A DNA stretch of 64,000 nt from Eudorina sp. 2006-703-Eu-15 (taxonomy: Eukaryota > Chlorophyta > Chlorophyceae > Chlamydomonadales > Volvocaceae), in NCBI GenBank assembly GCA_003117195.1, contig BDSI01000073.1, positions 372,001 through 436,000 of the forward strand, read 5' to 3'. Positions 1 through 12,371 of this stretch are shown here, one piece after another. Each line of letters opens with the position of its first letter. The first letter of the stretch is position 1. Position numbers and translations under genes: made by a program. The notes under the pieces were generated by a model. It had not been told where the DNA came from, ran no database searches, and worked only from the letters and a program-made list of their open reading frames with translations.

Positions 1-3000
1 CGCGCCCTGTGGGCCATGTTCACTGCGGTCCAGTTCATCTTCGGCATCGGTGTGGGCGGCGAGTACCCGGTGGCCTCCACCTCCGCCAACGAGCGCGCCG
101 AGTCGTCCGCGGCGCTGCAGAAGCGGCGTGGCGAGACGGTGGTCCTCACGTTCAGCATGCAGGGCTGGGGCAACCTCGTCAACACGGCGGTCATCATTGG
201 TGGGTTGGGGGTGACGGCGGGTACGGAAAATTCCAGATTCCACGCAGTAAATACAAACCGATGATAGCCGAATGAATGACAACCGAATGCGCTTGGGCTA
301 GCTCGGATGCATTGTCAGGGGCAGGATGGGATGGTCTGGGCCATAGATCCCACAGGGTTCTAATCAATGGCCCCGAGGGACGTCGCAGCCTTACGTTAAC
401 AGGCAGTACATATTGGTTGGCCAGTATAGTAAAGCGTATGCTTGAGCGCTGCTGCTGTATGAATCCAATAGCAGCTAGCTAGGTGCGTGCCTCGCTACCA
501 GTCTGCACTCGTGGGGTCATGCGGAGCCGCGTCCCTGCCCGTCGTGTCCCCTCCCCTGTTGATTGGTTTGTGCCCCCATCTTCGTTCCATGTTGACTCGT
601 GTCCTCATCTTCCCTGCACATCGTACTCCCATCACAGCAATCATGGCCGGCTTCCATCAGTACTCTGCGCCGTACCACCCGCACTCGCTGGAGGTCGTGT
701 GGCGGCTGTCGTACGCCATCGGCCTGATTCCGCTCATCGGTATCCTGCTCTACCGCATCTTCAGTCTACGCGAGTCGGCTGTGTGGCAGAAGAAGCGAGA
801 AGCTCTCAAGGCCATGGGTAAGCACGCAGTTGACGTGATGGTCGACTCGACGATAAAACTGACCGAGCGAGAGAAAGGGCAGGCTTGTGGGCTTCCAACG
901 GCTTTCGTGCGTCACCGCAGCCGCCGCCGTCCCTTAGCGGTCAGACAAACCGTTGTTCAACGCTCCTGATGAGAAAAGGCCAGCACTCGTGGTGCTATCT
1001 AGCACTCTTGACGATCATTGACCTTGCCCCTGTGTGCTTTCTCTTGTATTGTGCAGGTGCTGAGGCCAAGGGCGTCAAGTGGCGCAAGTTCGGCCTGCTG
1101 ATGTACTACTACTGGCACCGCAACTTTGGAACCGCCATGAGCTGGTTCGTCTGGGACTTCGCATTCTACGGAAACAAGGTCAGTTTGACAGTCGGTCGAG
1201 GCGTCCGTCGATTAGGCCTTGTGCGTATTAAGCGTTCCACATGGAACGAAGATCCAGGCCTCGAGCGAGCGATCGAGCGATTTAATTACCGACGGAGCCT
1301 CAGCATCTATCCCATCACCGCAGCCCCTACCCTAGCTAGCTACCAGGGACTGTGTACCCAACACCGACCACCACTCGCGGGCGGGGGCGTCGTGCCAGTG
1401 TCTGAACTATCCATTACCATGCGCCATTCCGTGGCTGAGGCGCGCGGACACATGCGTTCATTGTGCAACCGTATGGACCCTTAATAACGGGCCCAGATGT
1501 GTCCAGTGAAGATACCAGCCCGCCCGCCATCCGACAATTGTGTCCTTGCCACATGCCCACGATGTCGTCCGGAGAGCGCCTGCTGATTTAGCAGGGCCCC
1601 CAAACAAACATCTTCACATACATACAGATGCCGAGCAATATTTTTATGCATGTCGCACTACTGGACCTGACGCATTTGCCGCCGCTCGCTCCCCTGCCCC
1701 ATTCTCGCTCCTTGCCCTGCGCGTGTATATGTCATGGTGCGCGTGCGCGTGCGCGGCTGATATGACTCGCGAACGCAGCTCTTCCAGGGCACGTTCATCA
1801 AGGTAGGCGCGCTATCTGTGTGTGTGTGTGTGTCATGGGGGTGTTGGGGGGTGTCTAGGTTTTAGGGTTTTAGGCGCGCTATCTATTTGTGTATCATCGT
1901 TCTTGGTCATGTCTTTACAAGGTTGCACCTGCTCGCTGGAGCCGTTCCGTTTCCTACATGAGCGTGCTTGGTCGTGTCTTGACGTGCAGCTGTATGGAGC
2001 TGTTCCCTCTCCTGCGGCTTTCCCGCGGCTTCCTTACCTTCCTCTCGTCTGCTGCTGCCCCTTCTTCCGTCCCAGATTATCAACCCGACCGCCAGCCTCA
2101 TCCAAGTCCTGGAGTGGACGCTGCTCAACAGCTCCGTCGCGCTGGTGGGCTACTATTTCGCGGCCTTCACGATCGACCGGCCGTGGATGGGCCGCATGAG
2201 GATGCAGTGCATGGGCTTCGCTTGGATGGTGAGTGCGTGTGTAGTGCTGCGAGTCGGGGTGCGGGACAGTTCGTCCCAGTAGTATGAAAGTAGTCTTTAG
2301 TGGTGACTGCGTCAAAAGTAAGCGAGCGACTTTGCTTGCAGCTGTCCACAACGGTGCATGGCACCCAGATGATTTCGTTGGGCATGACACCATCGCTTAT
2401 GCAGCTGATGATAAACCTGCCCCGAGGACGGATAGGGTTTGTGTTTTACCTGAGGCGTCATGGAGGCTTGCACTCCGGTCGGTGCACTACTCCATGACAC
2501 CATGAGGCAGCACGCGGTCACAAGTGGAGGAGCGCCGTCGCCTCTTCCTATCCCCGTCTCGCCCCTTACCTCCCTTCCCCCGTCTCGTCGCACGCAGTTC
2601 GTGCTGTTCCTCATCTGCGCTGTGCGCTACAAGGAGCTATCCACGACCAAGTAGGTGTCCATCACAGACCCGCGGGTCAACAATAGAACAAACGCACGGG
2701 AGTGCTAATCAACCGGGTATCTATCTCCTGACGTACGGCATGCGACACCGACATCGAGCATGCCGTACGCCAGCAGTACCCGGTTGATCAGCCCTCCCAT
2801 ACAGCACGCTCGCTGGCGCTGGCGCTTTCCCTGGTCGATGCCATTATGCGTCCTTGGGAAACAGTGACGGGTACCGCTGCCGTCAGCTGCAACATTGTGT
2901 TGGGTGCTCATGCATTTAATTGTAGTATTTGCTGCCCGCTAAGACTGGCAGGCTGCACCTGCAGCGTCGTCATCCGTAGGACTACTGCCTGCTGCCTTGG

Positions 3001-3593
3001 TCTTCACTCGCTTTCCATCATGCCACGGTTTAATGGTTCCAACCGCCGCCCCTCGCTCCCTCTAATCCAGGTACATCCACGCCTTCCAGTTCCTGTACTA
3101 CTTCTCCTCCTTCTGGGGCCAGTTTGGGCCCAACGCCACCACCTGGCTGCTGCCCGCCGAGCTGGCGCCCACCGAGGTGCGCTCCATGTGCCACGGCTTC
3201 TCGGCGGCGGTGGGCAAGGCGGGCGCGCTGGTGGCGGGTGTGGTGTTCAACATGGTTGACAACCGGACCAAGTTCTGGATCAGCGCCTTCTGTGGGTTGG
3301 CGGGTGTCATTCTGACCCTCATTACCATCCCCGACATCACGGGCCTCGACCTCCGCGAGGGCGACCGGCGCTGGCTGGCCGTCCTCGACGGACACCACGA
3401 CCACTACCACGGAGACGCGGTCAACCCCAAGTATCTGTCGTTGTTCGAGCGCCTGCTGGGGTACGGCAGGTTGTACAATCCAGATGCTGCCGTGGCGGCT
3501 GTGATGCCGTACAAGGACACGGCCCCGAAGGCCGCCGAGCTGACGTCGACACCGTCGCAACGATCGGGTCCAGTGGCTGCTGCCGCGCAGTGA
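1..3593 (+). CDS. PHT1/PHO84-type phosphate:H+ symporter (MFS), 3' part, seven exons
   Basis: A proton-coupled inorganic phosphate importer of the major facilitator superfamily, expected in the plasma membrane. Exons by GT-AG junctions and continuous frame: 1-199, 638-817, 1057-1178, 1779-1802 (a 24-nt micro-exon, LFQGTFIK), 2076-2228, 2598-2650 and 3071-3593, giving 417 residues and a TGA stop. The 5' end lies outside the window. Diagnostic stretches are GIGVGGEYP near the start, matching the family's GGDYP signature, and FGPNATTWLLPAELAPTEVRS followed by CHGFSAAVGKAGA, which closely matches the PHT1 motif around TM10-11. Several hydrophobic segments are visible (YAIGLIPLIGILLY; FWISAFCGLAGVILTLI). 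The cytosolic tail is hydrophilic and His-rich (DGHHDHYHGD). Family membership follows from these motifs; whether it is an orthologue of a particular algal PTA gene cannot be told. It converges on the PIG-H gene. Confidence 0.82.
1859..1876 (+). repeat. Interstitial telomere-like repeat (TTTTAGGG type)
   Basis: About two units of the Chlamydomonas-type telomere motif inside the fourth intron of the phosphate transporter. It is preceded by a (TG)n run at 1816-1833. A short GCGCGCTATCT motif occurs on both sides (1807 and 1875), so the block sits inside a small direct duplication. Confidence 0.6.
2707..2789. repeat. Intronic inverted repeat
   Basis: Two nested pairs of arms form an imperfect hairpin in the intron between exons 6 and 7 of the phosphate transporter. 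AATCAACCGGGTA (2707-2719) pairs with TACCCGGTTGAT (2777-2788), and CGTACGGCATGC (2732-2743) pairs with GCATGCCGTACG (2758-2769). It could be a MITE remnant; no target duplication is evident. Confidence 0.6.
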
Positions 3594-5699
3594 TCGACGC
3601 CCGTGCATGCGGCTGTTGGCTGAATTACCGTTGTGTTGGTTGACAGTTTTTTTATATGTAGTAACGGTCGAACTGATCGTTATACTCAAAGCCGATGAAC
3701 GGAATGACAGTCTTAACTGCGGTTGTGTCGTAACCACAAGAAGTGCAGCTTGCTTGCCGATGACTGATTGCCGTGACTGGTTTGTGGAGCGTTTGACGAG
3801 TGTATGCATACGTCCTTGCCAGCATCATTTGCACGATATTTTGAAGTACCTCGTAGGCGTGTCGTAGTAAGAGTGGCCATCGACCTGTCCATTGATGTAT
3901 GGCTTGCACGCGATTCAGCTTAAGTTTCAGCTCGTAAGTTTGGTCTTCGTGGGTCTATCTAAAGAGTGGAGCTGCCTTTGCCTGCCCAGGGGCTGTGCCC
4001 CCTCCGTCGTTGCCGCACCCCACCGCGCGCATCGATCCGTCCCTCACTTCGTCATGTGTCCGTCGTTACTCGTTAGAAGGTATGACGCGAGCACAGCAGA
4101 CAGTCCGTCGTGAGTGCGAACCGGTCAGCCTCCTTCATCCGATCATATCGACGCCGAGAGAGCAAACTTGCTATATGTCTGCGAGCAGGTGCGGGTGCAG
4201 GTGCCACTTGTTTGCCGGGTACGGATGGATGGCTGGGCGGCCGGACGGACGAACGAATGGGTGGCGACTGGATGGGGAAATGGGGGATCGGACGCTCCAT
4301 TGCATTTCACACTGCTGCTGCGGATCCAGATACATATTCGTGTTCGTGCTCGTTGCGTGCACGCCTGCCTTGCGGGCTCGGCGAGTGTATGTGTAGCCCA
4401 GCCGTGCTGGCTGCGTGCGTGGCCAAAAGGAGCCGCTGGGCGGACGCGATGGATGTGTCGAAGGGCACATCCATATCGGGCAGGTGTGGGTTCGTGTCGA
4501 CTGATGTATGTGGGTTTGGGGTGAGGGTTTAAACCCTAAAACCCTGGGACGCTGCAACCCCCTCGCGCGCTGCAACCCCCGCCCTGAGCGCGTACACATA
4601 CTCAGGGCCCAATAATGGAGGGGCTATCTACGTGGGCTGAGTGGGAGCGCTCGGGGGTTCGGACTGCTGAACACATGAGCGAGGTGATTTGCTTTCTTGA
4701 TGACATAGCACTGCCCCCCAAGATTTCCGGTATTGCGGGTTTAGGAGTTGCAGTGCGTGATATGACGGATCGCATGCCCCGCTGCCGGATCGCATTCCGC
4801 CTGCCTCCTTCACAATTACTTTCGCTCGATCGACGCAGAATGTACTGCAACTAACGGAATTGTACGGCAGTAATGCGTGCAGAGCTCTCAACCGCTGTGG
4901 GCACGCCTTAGAAGCGCTGCACGTGAGGGAACGTCGTTGACCGCCGGAAACCTTGCATGATCCACAGGAATTCACCCCATGTGATGCGCAACCGACACGC
5001 AACCGACACGCCTGCTGAGACCGACCCTTACCGTGCCGACAACACGGTCGGCGGCATTCGCATACATTCGTTGATGGCTGCGGGAGGAACGGAGGATGGG
5101 AACACACTCGCATACATTCGTTGATGGCTGGGAGGGGATGGAAACACTCTCGCTGATGGCGGGAATACGCTAAGGGTTTAACGTAAACGTCGCCTGGGCT
5201 GCTCCGTCCCGCCTTGTCGACCTCTGGCCTGTGTCCATGCCGCCTTCCCTCCGGCCTGGCGTTGACGAGGGGAACGAATGGCGTGCATGCAAGCTCGAAC
5301 TGACGTCTGCCTAGGCCAGCCACCCAGCCAGTTGCGTTGTGTGGCGGTATCACTGCTCATAGGTATCACTGCTCAACAGATATTATTTTTACCTGTCCGC
5401 TTCTAACACGATTCACGGGCAACACTACGATTCCCTGCGGACATCTGGTTTCTTGGGATCTAGGCGCCTGGATTGCCTATCTAGGTCCCATGGGCTGATG
5501 GATGGATGGATGATCAAACGCGGCGGATCCTTCACATGCTCCTTCACACGGATCCTTCACACGCAGCCTGCTGGAGGCAGCGGGCACGCGAGATTCTGAT
5601 GGAGGATGAGATGAAATATGCCGTGCAATATATTGCACGTGCATATTTGTCGTGCAATATGTGACCCACGGGTCTCTCATCCTCATCATGGGCCGTTCA
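3594..5699. other. Convergent intergenic region
   Basis: No coding sequence could be supported here. It holds the 3' flanks of two convergent genes. Visible landmarks are a telomere-like CCCTAAAACCCT motif at 4534-4545, next to an inverted AGGGTTT, and an imperfect tandem duplication with CGCATACATTCGTTGATGGC at about 5058 and 5110. A palindromic AT-rich block (CGTGCAATATATTGCACG) lies at about 5622-5640. A 79-codon open frame at 4615-4854 has no recognisable motif. Confidence 0.5.
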
Positions 5700-5704
5700 T
5701 TACA
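5700..5704 (-). terminator. Poly(A) signal TGTAA for the PIG-H gene
   Basis: On the minus strand TGTAA, the usual chlorophycean polyadenylation signal, lies about 185 nt after the PIG-H stop codon. No closer copy was seen. Confidence 0.5.
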
Positions 5705-5888
5705 AATGCCCGTCGTACCGAGACGTACCACAGCTTCATCCGTGTTCCGCACGCACAGCCTCCGCCACCGCCGTGGCCCAGTACCGTATCTATCAGCCAG
5801 CCGCAGAGCAGCTCAGTGGCCCCAAGCGTTACGTCGTCGACTCCGGGGCCGGTTCCGCGTCCGGCGATCTCTTCTGCCGGCTGGTGCT

Positions 5889-8220
5889 TCAGCTCCCGGC
5901 GTCCGGGCCGGTGGCGGTCGACCGCAGCGACTCCAGCTCCCGATAGATCGCCCGGAGGTGTCGCAGCCGAAGCCGCGGCAGCAGATTCTGCAGGGCAGCA
6001 GGCGACGCCCTCTGCCGTCAGTCCTTCGTCGCGCTCGCCGTTGAGGGGAGGGCGAAAACACGAACCGGAGGCCCAGGACTCGTGTCGTGGAGGACATCGA
6101 GGGTGCGCGCTACCAGGGGCACATCACCGTATCAGGCGCATGGCTGTACCTGGCACGTTGACAGGCACGCCATCTGGCGCGTCACCGTACCAAGACATGT
6201 TAACGGCCAGGATGCCGTCAGAAAGCGGCGTTCGGGTCCTTCTGCCGAAGCGCGGTACGCGTACCCGGTGCACCTTGTGTGGCCATATGGCTGCACCGCG
6301 GTCAGGATGGGCGGCCCGAGGCCCGAGCGGCGTCAGCACGTCGCCTGATGGGCCGTCTAGTGCCGTTGTAAAGGACATCAAGATGACGGTGACGGTGACA
6401 GTGCCCCCCGCTGACATCAGTGCTCCCGGCATACGGTACGTCTGCCTAGAACGCCAAGTATTGCCTAGACGCCTCTTGACGCACGGCTGATACCTCCTAG
6501 CTCGACCCGATGAGAGGTGCCCGGCTTTGGGGGGGTGTCACCGTGGCGCATGTGACAGGGCGTGTCGTACCTCGTACGGCACTGCGAGACGGGCGCTGCC
6601 CGAGCCGTCCGAGCCGCGCGTGGTCGGTACGAACGCCAGGTACGAGCGCACGTCGATGCTGGAGATCGCCTGGCGGGCGGAGGGCGGGCGGGGCATCATG
6701 GCTGCATTCAGGCAGGACTACGGCGCAGGAGGACAGTGTCAAGATGAACAAGCATTAAAGATTCTGCACTGGTATATTTACTTCTGGATATCCCGGTGTG
6801 TTTCTCCTGGATGTGTTTCTAATGATGCTGATGCTTCTCTTGCGTCCGCAAGCGCTGCGTGATCTGTCTTTTGCAGCACCAGAAGCAGGGAAACGGGGTC
6901 CTGCGGGACGAGCCGTTCAGACGCCGCCCTGTCCATCGCCCTCCCGTTGTCGTAAACCGACAGAGTGAGAGCGCATCTGAGCCGTATGTTTCCACCCATC
7001 CTCGCCTGTGTTTCTGAAATCCTTCCACTGCCGCCGCCGCCGCAATCGCACCTCGCTCAGCGTCACGTACGACACATCCTCGGCGTCCAGGAAGCGCCGT
7101 CGCCGCAGCCCGCACTGCCGTACAGACTCCAGCATGAACCCGACGCCGCCGGGGAGCACCCGGATGCTCTCTGCGCCGCCGGCCGCATATCCGGCAGGGC
7201 GGCGGGGCGGCAGGCCGGCGGGGCGGCAGGGTGCATACCGGTTGGAACTTGGAAGGGTCCGGAGGTATGGTCATCAGGCATTGATGAACCCGAACCGACG
7301 GACAGCCGAGCCCACAACGGCCCGCTCATCGTCGTGACGCGATGGAGGGGTGCAGGCCGGCGCATGGTCAGGATCCCGAGATGCTTTCAGGAGGCGCCGG
7401 CGTCGGCGGCCGCGACCAGTGGTTGGGTCTTGGGTGCCAGTGATCCGAGCAGGGCCCCGGGGGCCGGATCGCGCGACCCATGGGATAGCCTGGCCTCCGC
7501 AAGCATTCCGTACTTGTGCAAGAGCACACACAATCCCCATCCTTTGTTGGATTGCCAACCGAACCACCAGGTACAGACTCTCGACAGGCGCAGACACTCA
7601 GGCCCTTTCATGTTGGCCAAAACAACAGAGGATGGAAAACCGCATAGGCTGTCCGCGTTCCCGTCCCGCTTTGGGGTCTCCCCCGGGCCCTCCCAATATT
7701 TAGCCTTCCCACTGCCTTGGGTGTCCATTGGGCTCCCCTCATTATTTATACGTGTCTGACAAGCAATGCCGTATGCTGTACCGTACCGCTGGTCACGCGG
7801 AACAGCTCCCACCGTATGTCCGTACGTCACCGTATGCCCGTACCGCTGGTCACGCGGAACAGCTCCCAGAAGGCCGTCCCAGCCACCAGCACCCCAAGCA
7901 GCAGCGGTACGAATAACCCTGGCTGCACATCACCCATGGACTGCTGCCGCGGGGGCCAGTCCCGGTAAGCTTAGTCAAGGCGCGCCATCGTTACCAGGAG
8001 CTTTGGCCAGAAGGCCATGTGGTCTGAGCTGCACAGGCGTGGGCATCTTACCCAAGGGGCCGCTACTGCGGTGACCAGTCCAGCAAGACAAGCTATGGCC
8101 AGGATGAGGGTTGACCGGCGCCGCGTGCCACAGTCGCGCACTGTAAGGCAGGCGCCTGTGACATCGTGCTTGAACACCAATGTCAAGTTGCCATTGTTAT
8201 TGGTCCCGCCGATAGCCTCC
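5889..8220 (-). CDS. PIGH: PIG-H, GPI-GlcNAc transferase subunit H (5' end unresolved)
   Basis: A subunit of the ER-membrane complex that transfers GlcNAc to phosphatidylinositol, the first step of GPI-anchor synthesis. Exons on the minus strand with consistent GT-AG sites and phases: 8220-8052, 7943-7844 (start possibly 7940), 7170-7052, 6669-6571 and 5987-5889 (TGA stop). The first two visible exons each give one hydrophobic helix (STLILAIACLAGLVTAV and PGLFVPLLLGVLVAGTAF), matching the N-terminal hairpin of PIG-H. The rest follows the PIG-H domain in order: ESIRVLPGGVGFMLES, then RRRFLDAEDVSYVTLSE joined exactly to AISSIDVRSYLAFV (human VINEAIYMQKVIYYL), and the C-terminal LRHLRAIYRELESL. 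About 195 residues are recovered; human PIG-H has 188. No in-frame ATG precedes the first exon, so a short upstream exon is expected above 8225. Exon 2 ends inside a 57-bp tandem duplication. Confidence 0.8.
7784..7897. repeat. 57-bp tandem duplication covering a PIG-H exon end
   Basis: TACCGCTGGTCACGCGGAAC occurs at 7784 and again at 7841, period 57. The second copy contains the last bases and donor site of PIG-H exon 2 (minus strand), so the intron carries a second copy of the exon end and donor. Confidence 0.75.
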
Positions 8221-9030
8221 CTGCCAATTCGACTTTCACGCCAACCAGCCAGCCAGCCAGCCAGTCCGCAATTTGCACGCCTCGCTTGGTGTATATAATA
8301 GATTAATTATGTATGGCCTTGACTATACGGTTTGTACGCTGAGAACTACATCTGCTCCTGGAATGTCTAACGACATAAAGTTCGGGTGAGGTCAGCCAGC
8401 AACAAGTTGATGTGATGAATGTTTATGGCAGCCTTAGACAAACAAGAAGCATAGCATGACAGGATCCACGGATTTTGAGTTTCCAGCGTCGCCTACCGTA
8501 ATGATAAAAAATGAAAATTTTTCAGATACAAGGTATCAAGATTCGGTTGAAGCACTTGCACTTCCTCGCTTTTTCCCTTGCAACGCTTGCAACGGCGGGC
8601 GGTTCAAGGCGGTTGGTCCGTAATCTCTCGTAATCCGCTCATCCCGTGAAGTTGCTGTACTGTGCGGTCCAATCCAGGACAGGACCCAACCGCAAGTTTT
8701 CGAAACTTGCCCATACACTGAGATGGATCTGAGAGCGCGTAAGTTGCTTTACCGTACCGGAGCGAGTCCAAGCGGTCTACACTACATTACAATACATGAT
8801 TTCCGGGCCCATTGGATCGCCTGGTCAGATCTACGGGTCCATCTTGCAATGGCTGCATAAAGCCAGGGGTTCGGTGCGCTATAAGTGTCAATCAACTCCA
8901 ACTCTGATCATGCCGCTTTGCCCGGGTCCACCAGCGCCGCCGCGGCATCAGCAGTACGAACTAGTTCTCATGCTGTCGGCGGGTGGGTCGGTCGCCTGGG
9001 TCCGCATGAACGTCCAGGTGGCGCATCATT

Positions 9031-9150
9031 ATGAAAGATGTTACAGCGGGCCCCGCGGGTCATCGGCGACAGCCGAAGCTTCCTCACCATACACTGCATA
9101 AACGAAGCTGCGCCACCATGGCGCATCGGACAGGCTCCACAAGTGCACCG
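9031..9150 (-). repeat. Dispersed short repeat, copy 1
   Basis: Minus-strand copy of a roughly 130-bp element also present at 60161-60290, with a partial copy at 15176-15214. Conserved blocks in element order are CTTGTGGAGCCTGTC, the palindrome TGCGCCATGGTGGCGCA, GAGGAAGCTTCGGCTGTC and CCGATGACCCGCGGGG, then a 3' end reading CCCGCTGTAACAT. The 3' end resembles the LINE terminus at 59597. A SINE is possible. Confidence 0.65.
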
Positions 9151-10854
9151 AAACACTCCCCGGGCCCACACTCCCAGGGAACCACCTCGTTCCTGAGAAC
9201 CAACCACGGCTAGGGATAAAGCCCGCTCGGGGACCAGGGCGCCCCTATTAGCGAATCACCACCCCAACAAGGCGGACTCACGTCTCCAGCGGTGGCCCTT
9301 AATCTTGGAGAGCCACGGGGGCTCGCGAGCCACCATCATACGGCACCGTCCACTCAAACTGTGTGCTGCAAGCCAGCGTACAACAGACCTGCCTGGGCGT
9401 GGCAGCCTCGCAGCTGTACGACGGCCATGGCAGCCTCGCTGTCATACTCATGAAAACACGTGCGCCGTCATCATAGGGAAGGTCCCAGCGAACCGAGTAA
9501 ACTCGCTCAAGACGAGGAGGGCTAAGAGTATGGTAAGCGGGGCCCTATCTAAAACCCGCCTTCATACGCTCTGCGCCTTTCTGCTCTCATCCTACCAAAG
9601 GTGGCCTACCTGCCGAACCCAAGGCGACATGGTAACGCTACCATCCGTACATTTCTTTCGTTCATTCTTCCGTGCATGGCAAAAAAAACCAAGAGCGCTA
9701 GCTGGGATTGGGCGGGCGCACCTCCCCCTCACACAGTCAAGCTGTCTGATATACCCTCCCTCTCTCTGCAGGCAGCAGGCCATAGGTACGGCGGTTCGCG
9801 CGCGTCTTACCCCGAATGCGCGACTTGGGTAACTTAATACGGCACCACCATGCGACCGATACGACATGATTCATCACGACGGGTAACTGGGACATGCAGC
9901 CACGCACGTCCCGGGTGCGTACGACAGTAGTGTACGACGGTAGTGTGTATGGAGTGCGTGTCCGGTGGTAGCAGGGCGCAACCAGCGCGTGCCAAAACAG
10001 CGAGACGAGAAAAGACCGGAGGCGTCCATCGTTGAATCGAAAACACGTCGCCGTCATGGATAATCGATCAGGACGGTCCGGGCCGCCCCAGTCCATTTGC
10101 GGGACGGAAGCTAGCGGTGCCACCGTAAGTAACTGCATATTGGAATTCTCAAATTGCGCGCGGATTTGACGAAAGTTACGTACGGAAGTTCTCAGGTTGT
10201 AACTGCGACTGTACGAACGAACGTACGAACGAACCAACGACGGGGGAAATGAGTGAAGGCAATCTGCACATACACCGACACAGCCCTGCGCGACTCGACG
10301 ATCCCCTCCAACTCTGAAGCTCATAGCGTGCGTGCGCCAATTAAACCGCCGGTGGCTGGTTTACCAGCCGACGGTGGAGCAAGCAACCACCCAACTAACG
10401 ATCCAACGGCAGGGCGGCCTAACCAGCAGCCACTGCATGATGCAGCCGGCTAGCATGCCGCTGTACATCGCCCGGCGCGTCCCCCCTCGAACATACACAC
10501 ACGGGGGATCTCTTATCCAAACACACACACACACACCTCCTCAATAGAGGAGTGCTTTGGTGGTCTCCCCGATGGGCAAGCTAAGGGTAGCTGCCCTGGC
10601 CAGCGGCAGACTCGGCAAGACACTGTCACGATGCACATACGGGTACTCGTACCCGTTAAGGAGCGCTGTGTCGTACGTGCCATCGTAGTACGGCAAGCTA
10701 AGGGTAGCTGCCCCGGTGGTCGGCGTCAGACCCGTCTAAGAGATATGTAACGACCACACGTGCGCCACCACACGTGCGGCACCACCCCGCCCATTTCATA
10801 GATCGCACTCCTGCCCCTCCTGCCGATGTGCCGAACGACACACATGCTTGCACA

Positions 10855-11155
10855 CACATACAAGCGCGGGCCCCCGTCCACATCCTCGACCCGAAACCCA
10901 AACCCACACATACAAGCGCGGGCCCCCGCCCACATCCTCGACCCGAAACCCAAACCCACACATACAAGCGCGGGTCCCCGTCCACATCCTCGACCCGAAA
11001 CCCAAACCCACACATACAAGCGCGGGCCCCCGTCCACATCCTCGACCCGAAACCCAAACCCACACACACAAGCGCGGGCCCCCGTCCACATCCTCGACCC
11101 GAAACCCAAACCCACACATACAAGCGCGGGCCCACATCCTAGACCCCAAACGGGA
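10855..11155. repeat. Minisatellite, 52-bp unit, about six copies
   Basis: Units beginning CAAGCGCGGG start at 10861, 10913, 10965, 11017, 11069 and 11121. The last copy is degenerate. A period of 52 is not a multiple of three, yet both strands stay open, which explains the long spurious frames here. Confidence 0.9.
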
Positions 11156-11752
11156 CCACAGCGCCATACATCCCCGCCCAGCGCTTCGTCATGAAGTGTA
11201 CTCACTGCTGAATTCTCAGACAGAACGGCCCGCCGCTCCGCCAGCTATACACGACGCGCACACGGACGCACACCCAACCGCCGTACAGCCATCGTACTCT
11301 CACGGCGCAACGACTGTGAGCGAAGTTCGGCTCCATCTGGAGAGACTGTATGTCTACGTTGCGCGAAATCGGCCTGGCGACTCCCCTCATCCGAGTAAGC
11401 CTGTAAGCGTACGGCATGTGAATGCATACGACCGCGGGCCGCCCACCGGTGCATGATCCAACAAACAAAACTCTATATGACATGACATATACATATTTCA
11501 AGACAGGGCGGGTGAACAGGACAGACTAGTCCGCTAGGTTGTCAAATACGAATAGATGGGCAACATGCCGAAGACGCGCCGCTCTACCTTTTGATATGCT
11601 TCACTATTACTGCCGCCACTGACCCGCGGGTCACCCGTCCAACACGATCAACCCCCGGGGTCGCTAATCCGTCACGACTGGGCTGTAGGGCGCCTGCTGT
11701 ACACTGCGTTTGTGAAAAGCAAGCACACACGCACACTCTCCCCCAACCACAC

Positions 11753-11774
11753 ATACACACACACACACACGCTA
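11753..11774. repeat. (CA)n microsatellite
   Basis: Run of CA dinucleotides. Similar runs lie at 10519-10536 and 11933-11970. Confidence 0.8.
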
Positions 11775-12087
11775 GGGCTGGGTGAGCAGCCCCTTGCCAG
11801 CGTCAGGCCCGTTCAGATATGTAACACACACGCACACACAGTCTTTACTGAATAAAAGATACACACAACATACTGTTGGGCACCAAAACGCCCACTGCAT
11901 GACACTAGCACTCTTGTCCTACCTGCCGATCAACACACACATACATACACACGCACACGCACACACGCATGGTCGGGCCGGTTTCTTACCTAAAAACACA
12001 TGCACACACGGCCCCGCGGGCAATGAGGTAGTTACTACGCCTGCGGGCATCTCCAGGGCGCTGCCACGCCCGCCACGCCCCGTGGGG

Positions 12088-12228
12088 GACCCCGACCCCG
12101 ACCCCGACCCGGACCCCGACCCCGACCCCGACCCCGACCCGGACCCCGACCCGGACCCCGACCCCGACCCCGACCCCGAAGGCTCCGACCCCGAAGAGTC
12201 CGACCCCGACCCCGACCCCGACCCCGAT
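12088..12228. repeat. (GACCCC)n hexanucleotide repeat
   Basis: GACCCC/GACCCG units with one interruption at about 12180-12200. They give Pro-Asp or Gly-Val repeats in translation, but nothing supports a gene. Confidence 0.85.
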
Positions 12229-12344
12229 TGCCGAGCACACGCGCCCGCAGAATCGGCCGCCAGTCAGCTCGGTAGGTGCACGTCCTTCGTTTGCAAGTAA
12301 GAGCGCCCGCCGCCGGTCTCGCGGCCCACTTCAAAACCCCCCAT

Positions 12345-12371
12345 CCATTCCATTCCATTCCATTCCATTCC
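12345..12371. repeat. (CCATT)n microsatellite
   Basis: Five uninterrupted CCATT/CATTC units. Shorter tetra- and trinucleotide runs follow at 12901-12925 (CTAC) and 13003-13036 (ACC). Confidence 0.8.

Noticed and set aside
5750..6490. Several protein-like plus-strand frames (e.g. around 5780-5944 and 6075-6160)
   Set aside because: They are antisense to PIG-H exons and introns; the minus-strand exons have consistent splice sites and match the family in order.
9305..10324. ORFs of 175-195 codons on both strands
   Set aside because: No domain, no codon bias pattern, and no introns joining them to coding sequence; composition looks random.
10855..11155. Possible CRISPR array
   Set aside because: Units are contiguous direct repeats without unique spacers, in eukaryotic nuclear DNA; it is a minisatellite.
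10698..11205. Overlapping ORFs on both strands at the 52-bp repeat
   Set aside because: Pure minisatellite translation with no start context, no unique sequence and no conserved domain.
11782..12300. ORF with (Pro-Asp)n
   Set aside because: Generated by a (GACCCC)n microsatellite; flanks are not protein-like.
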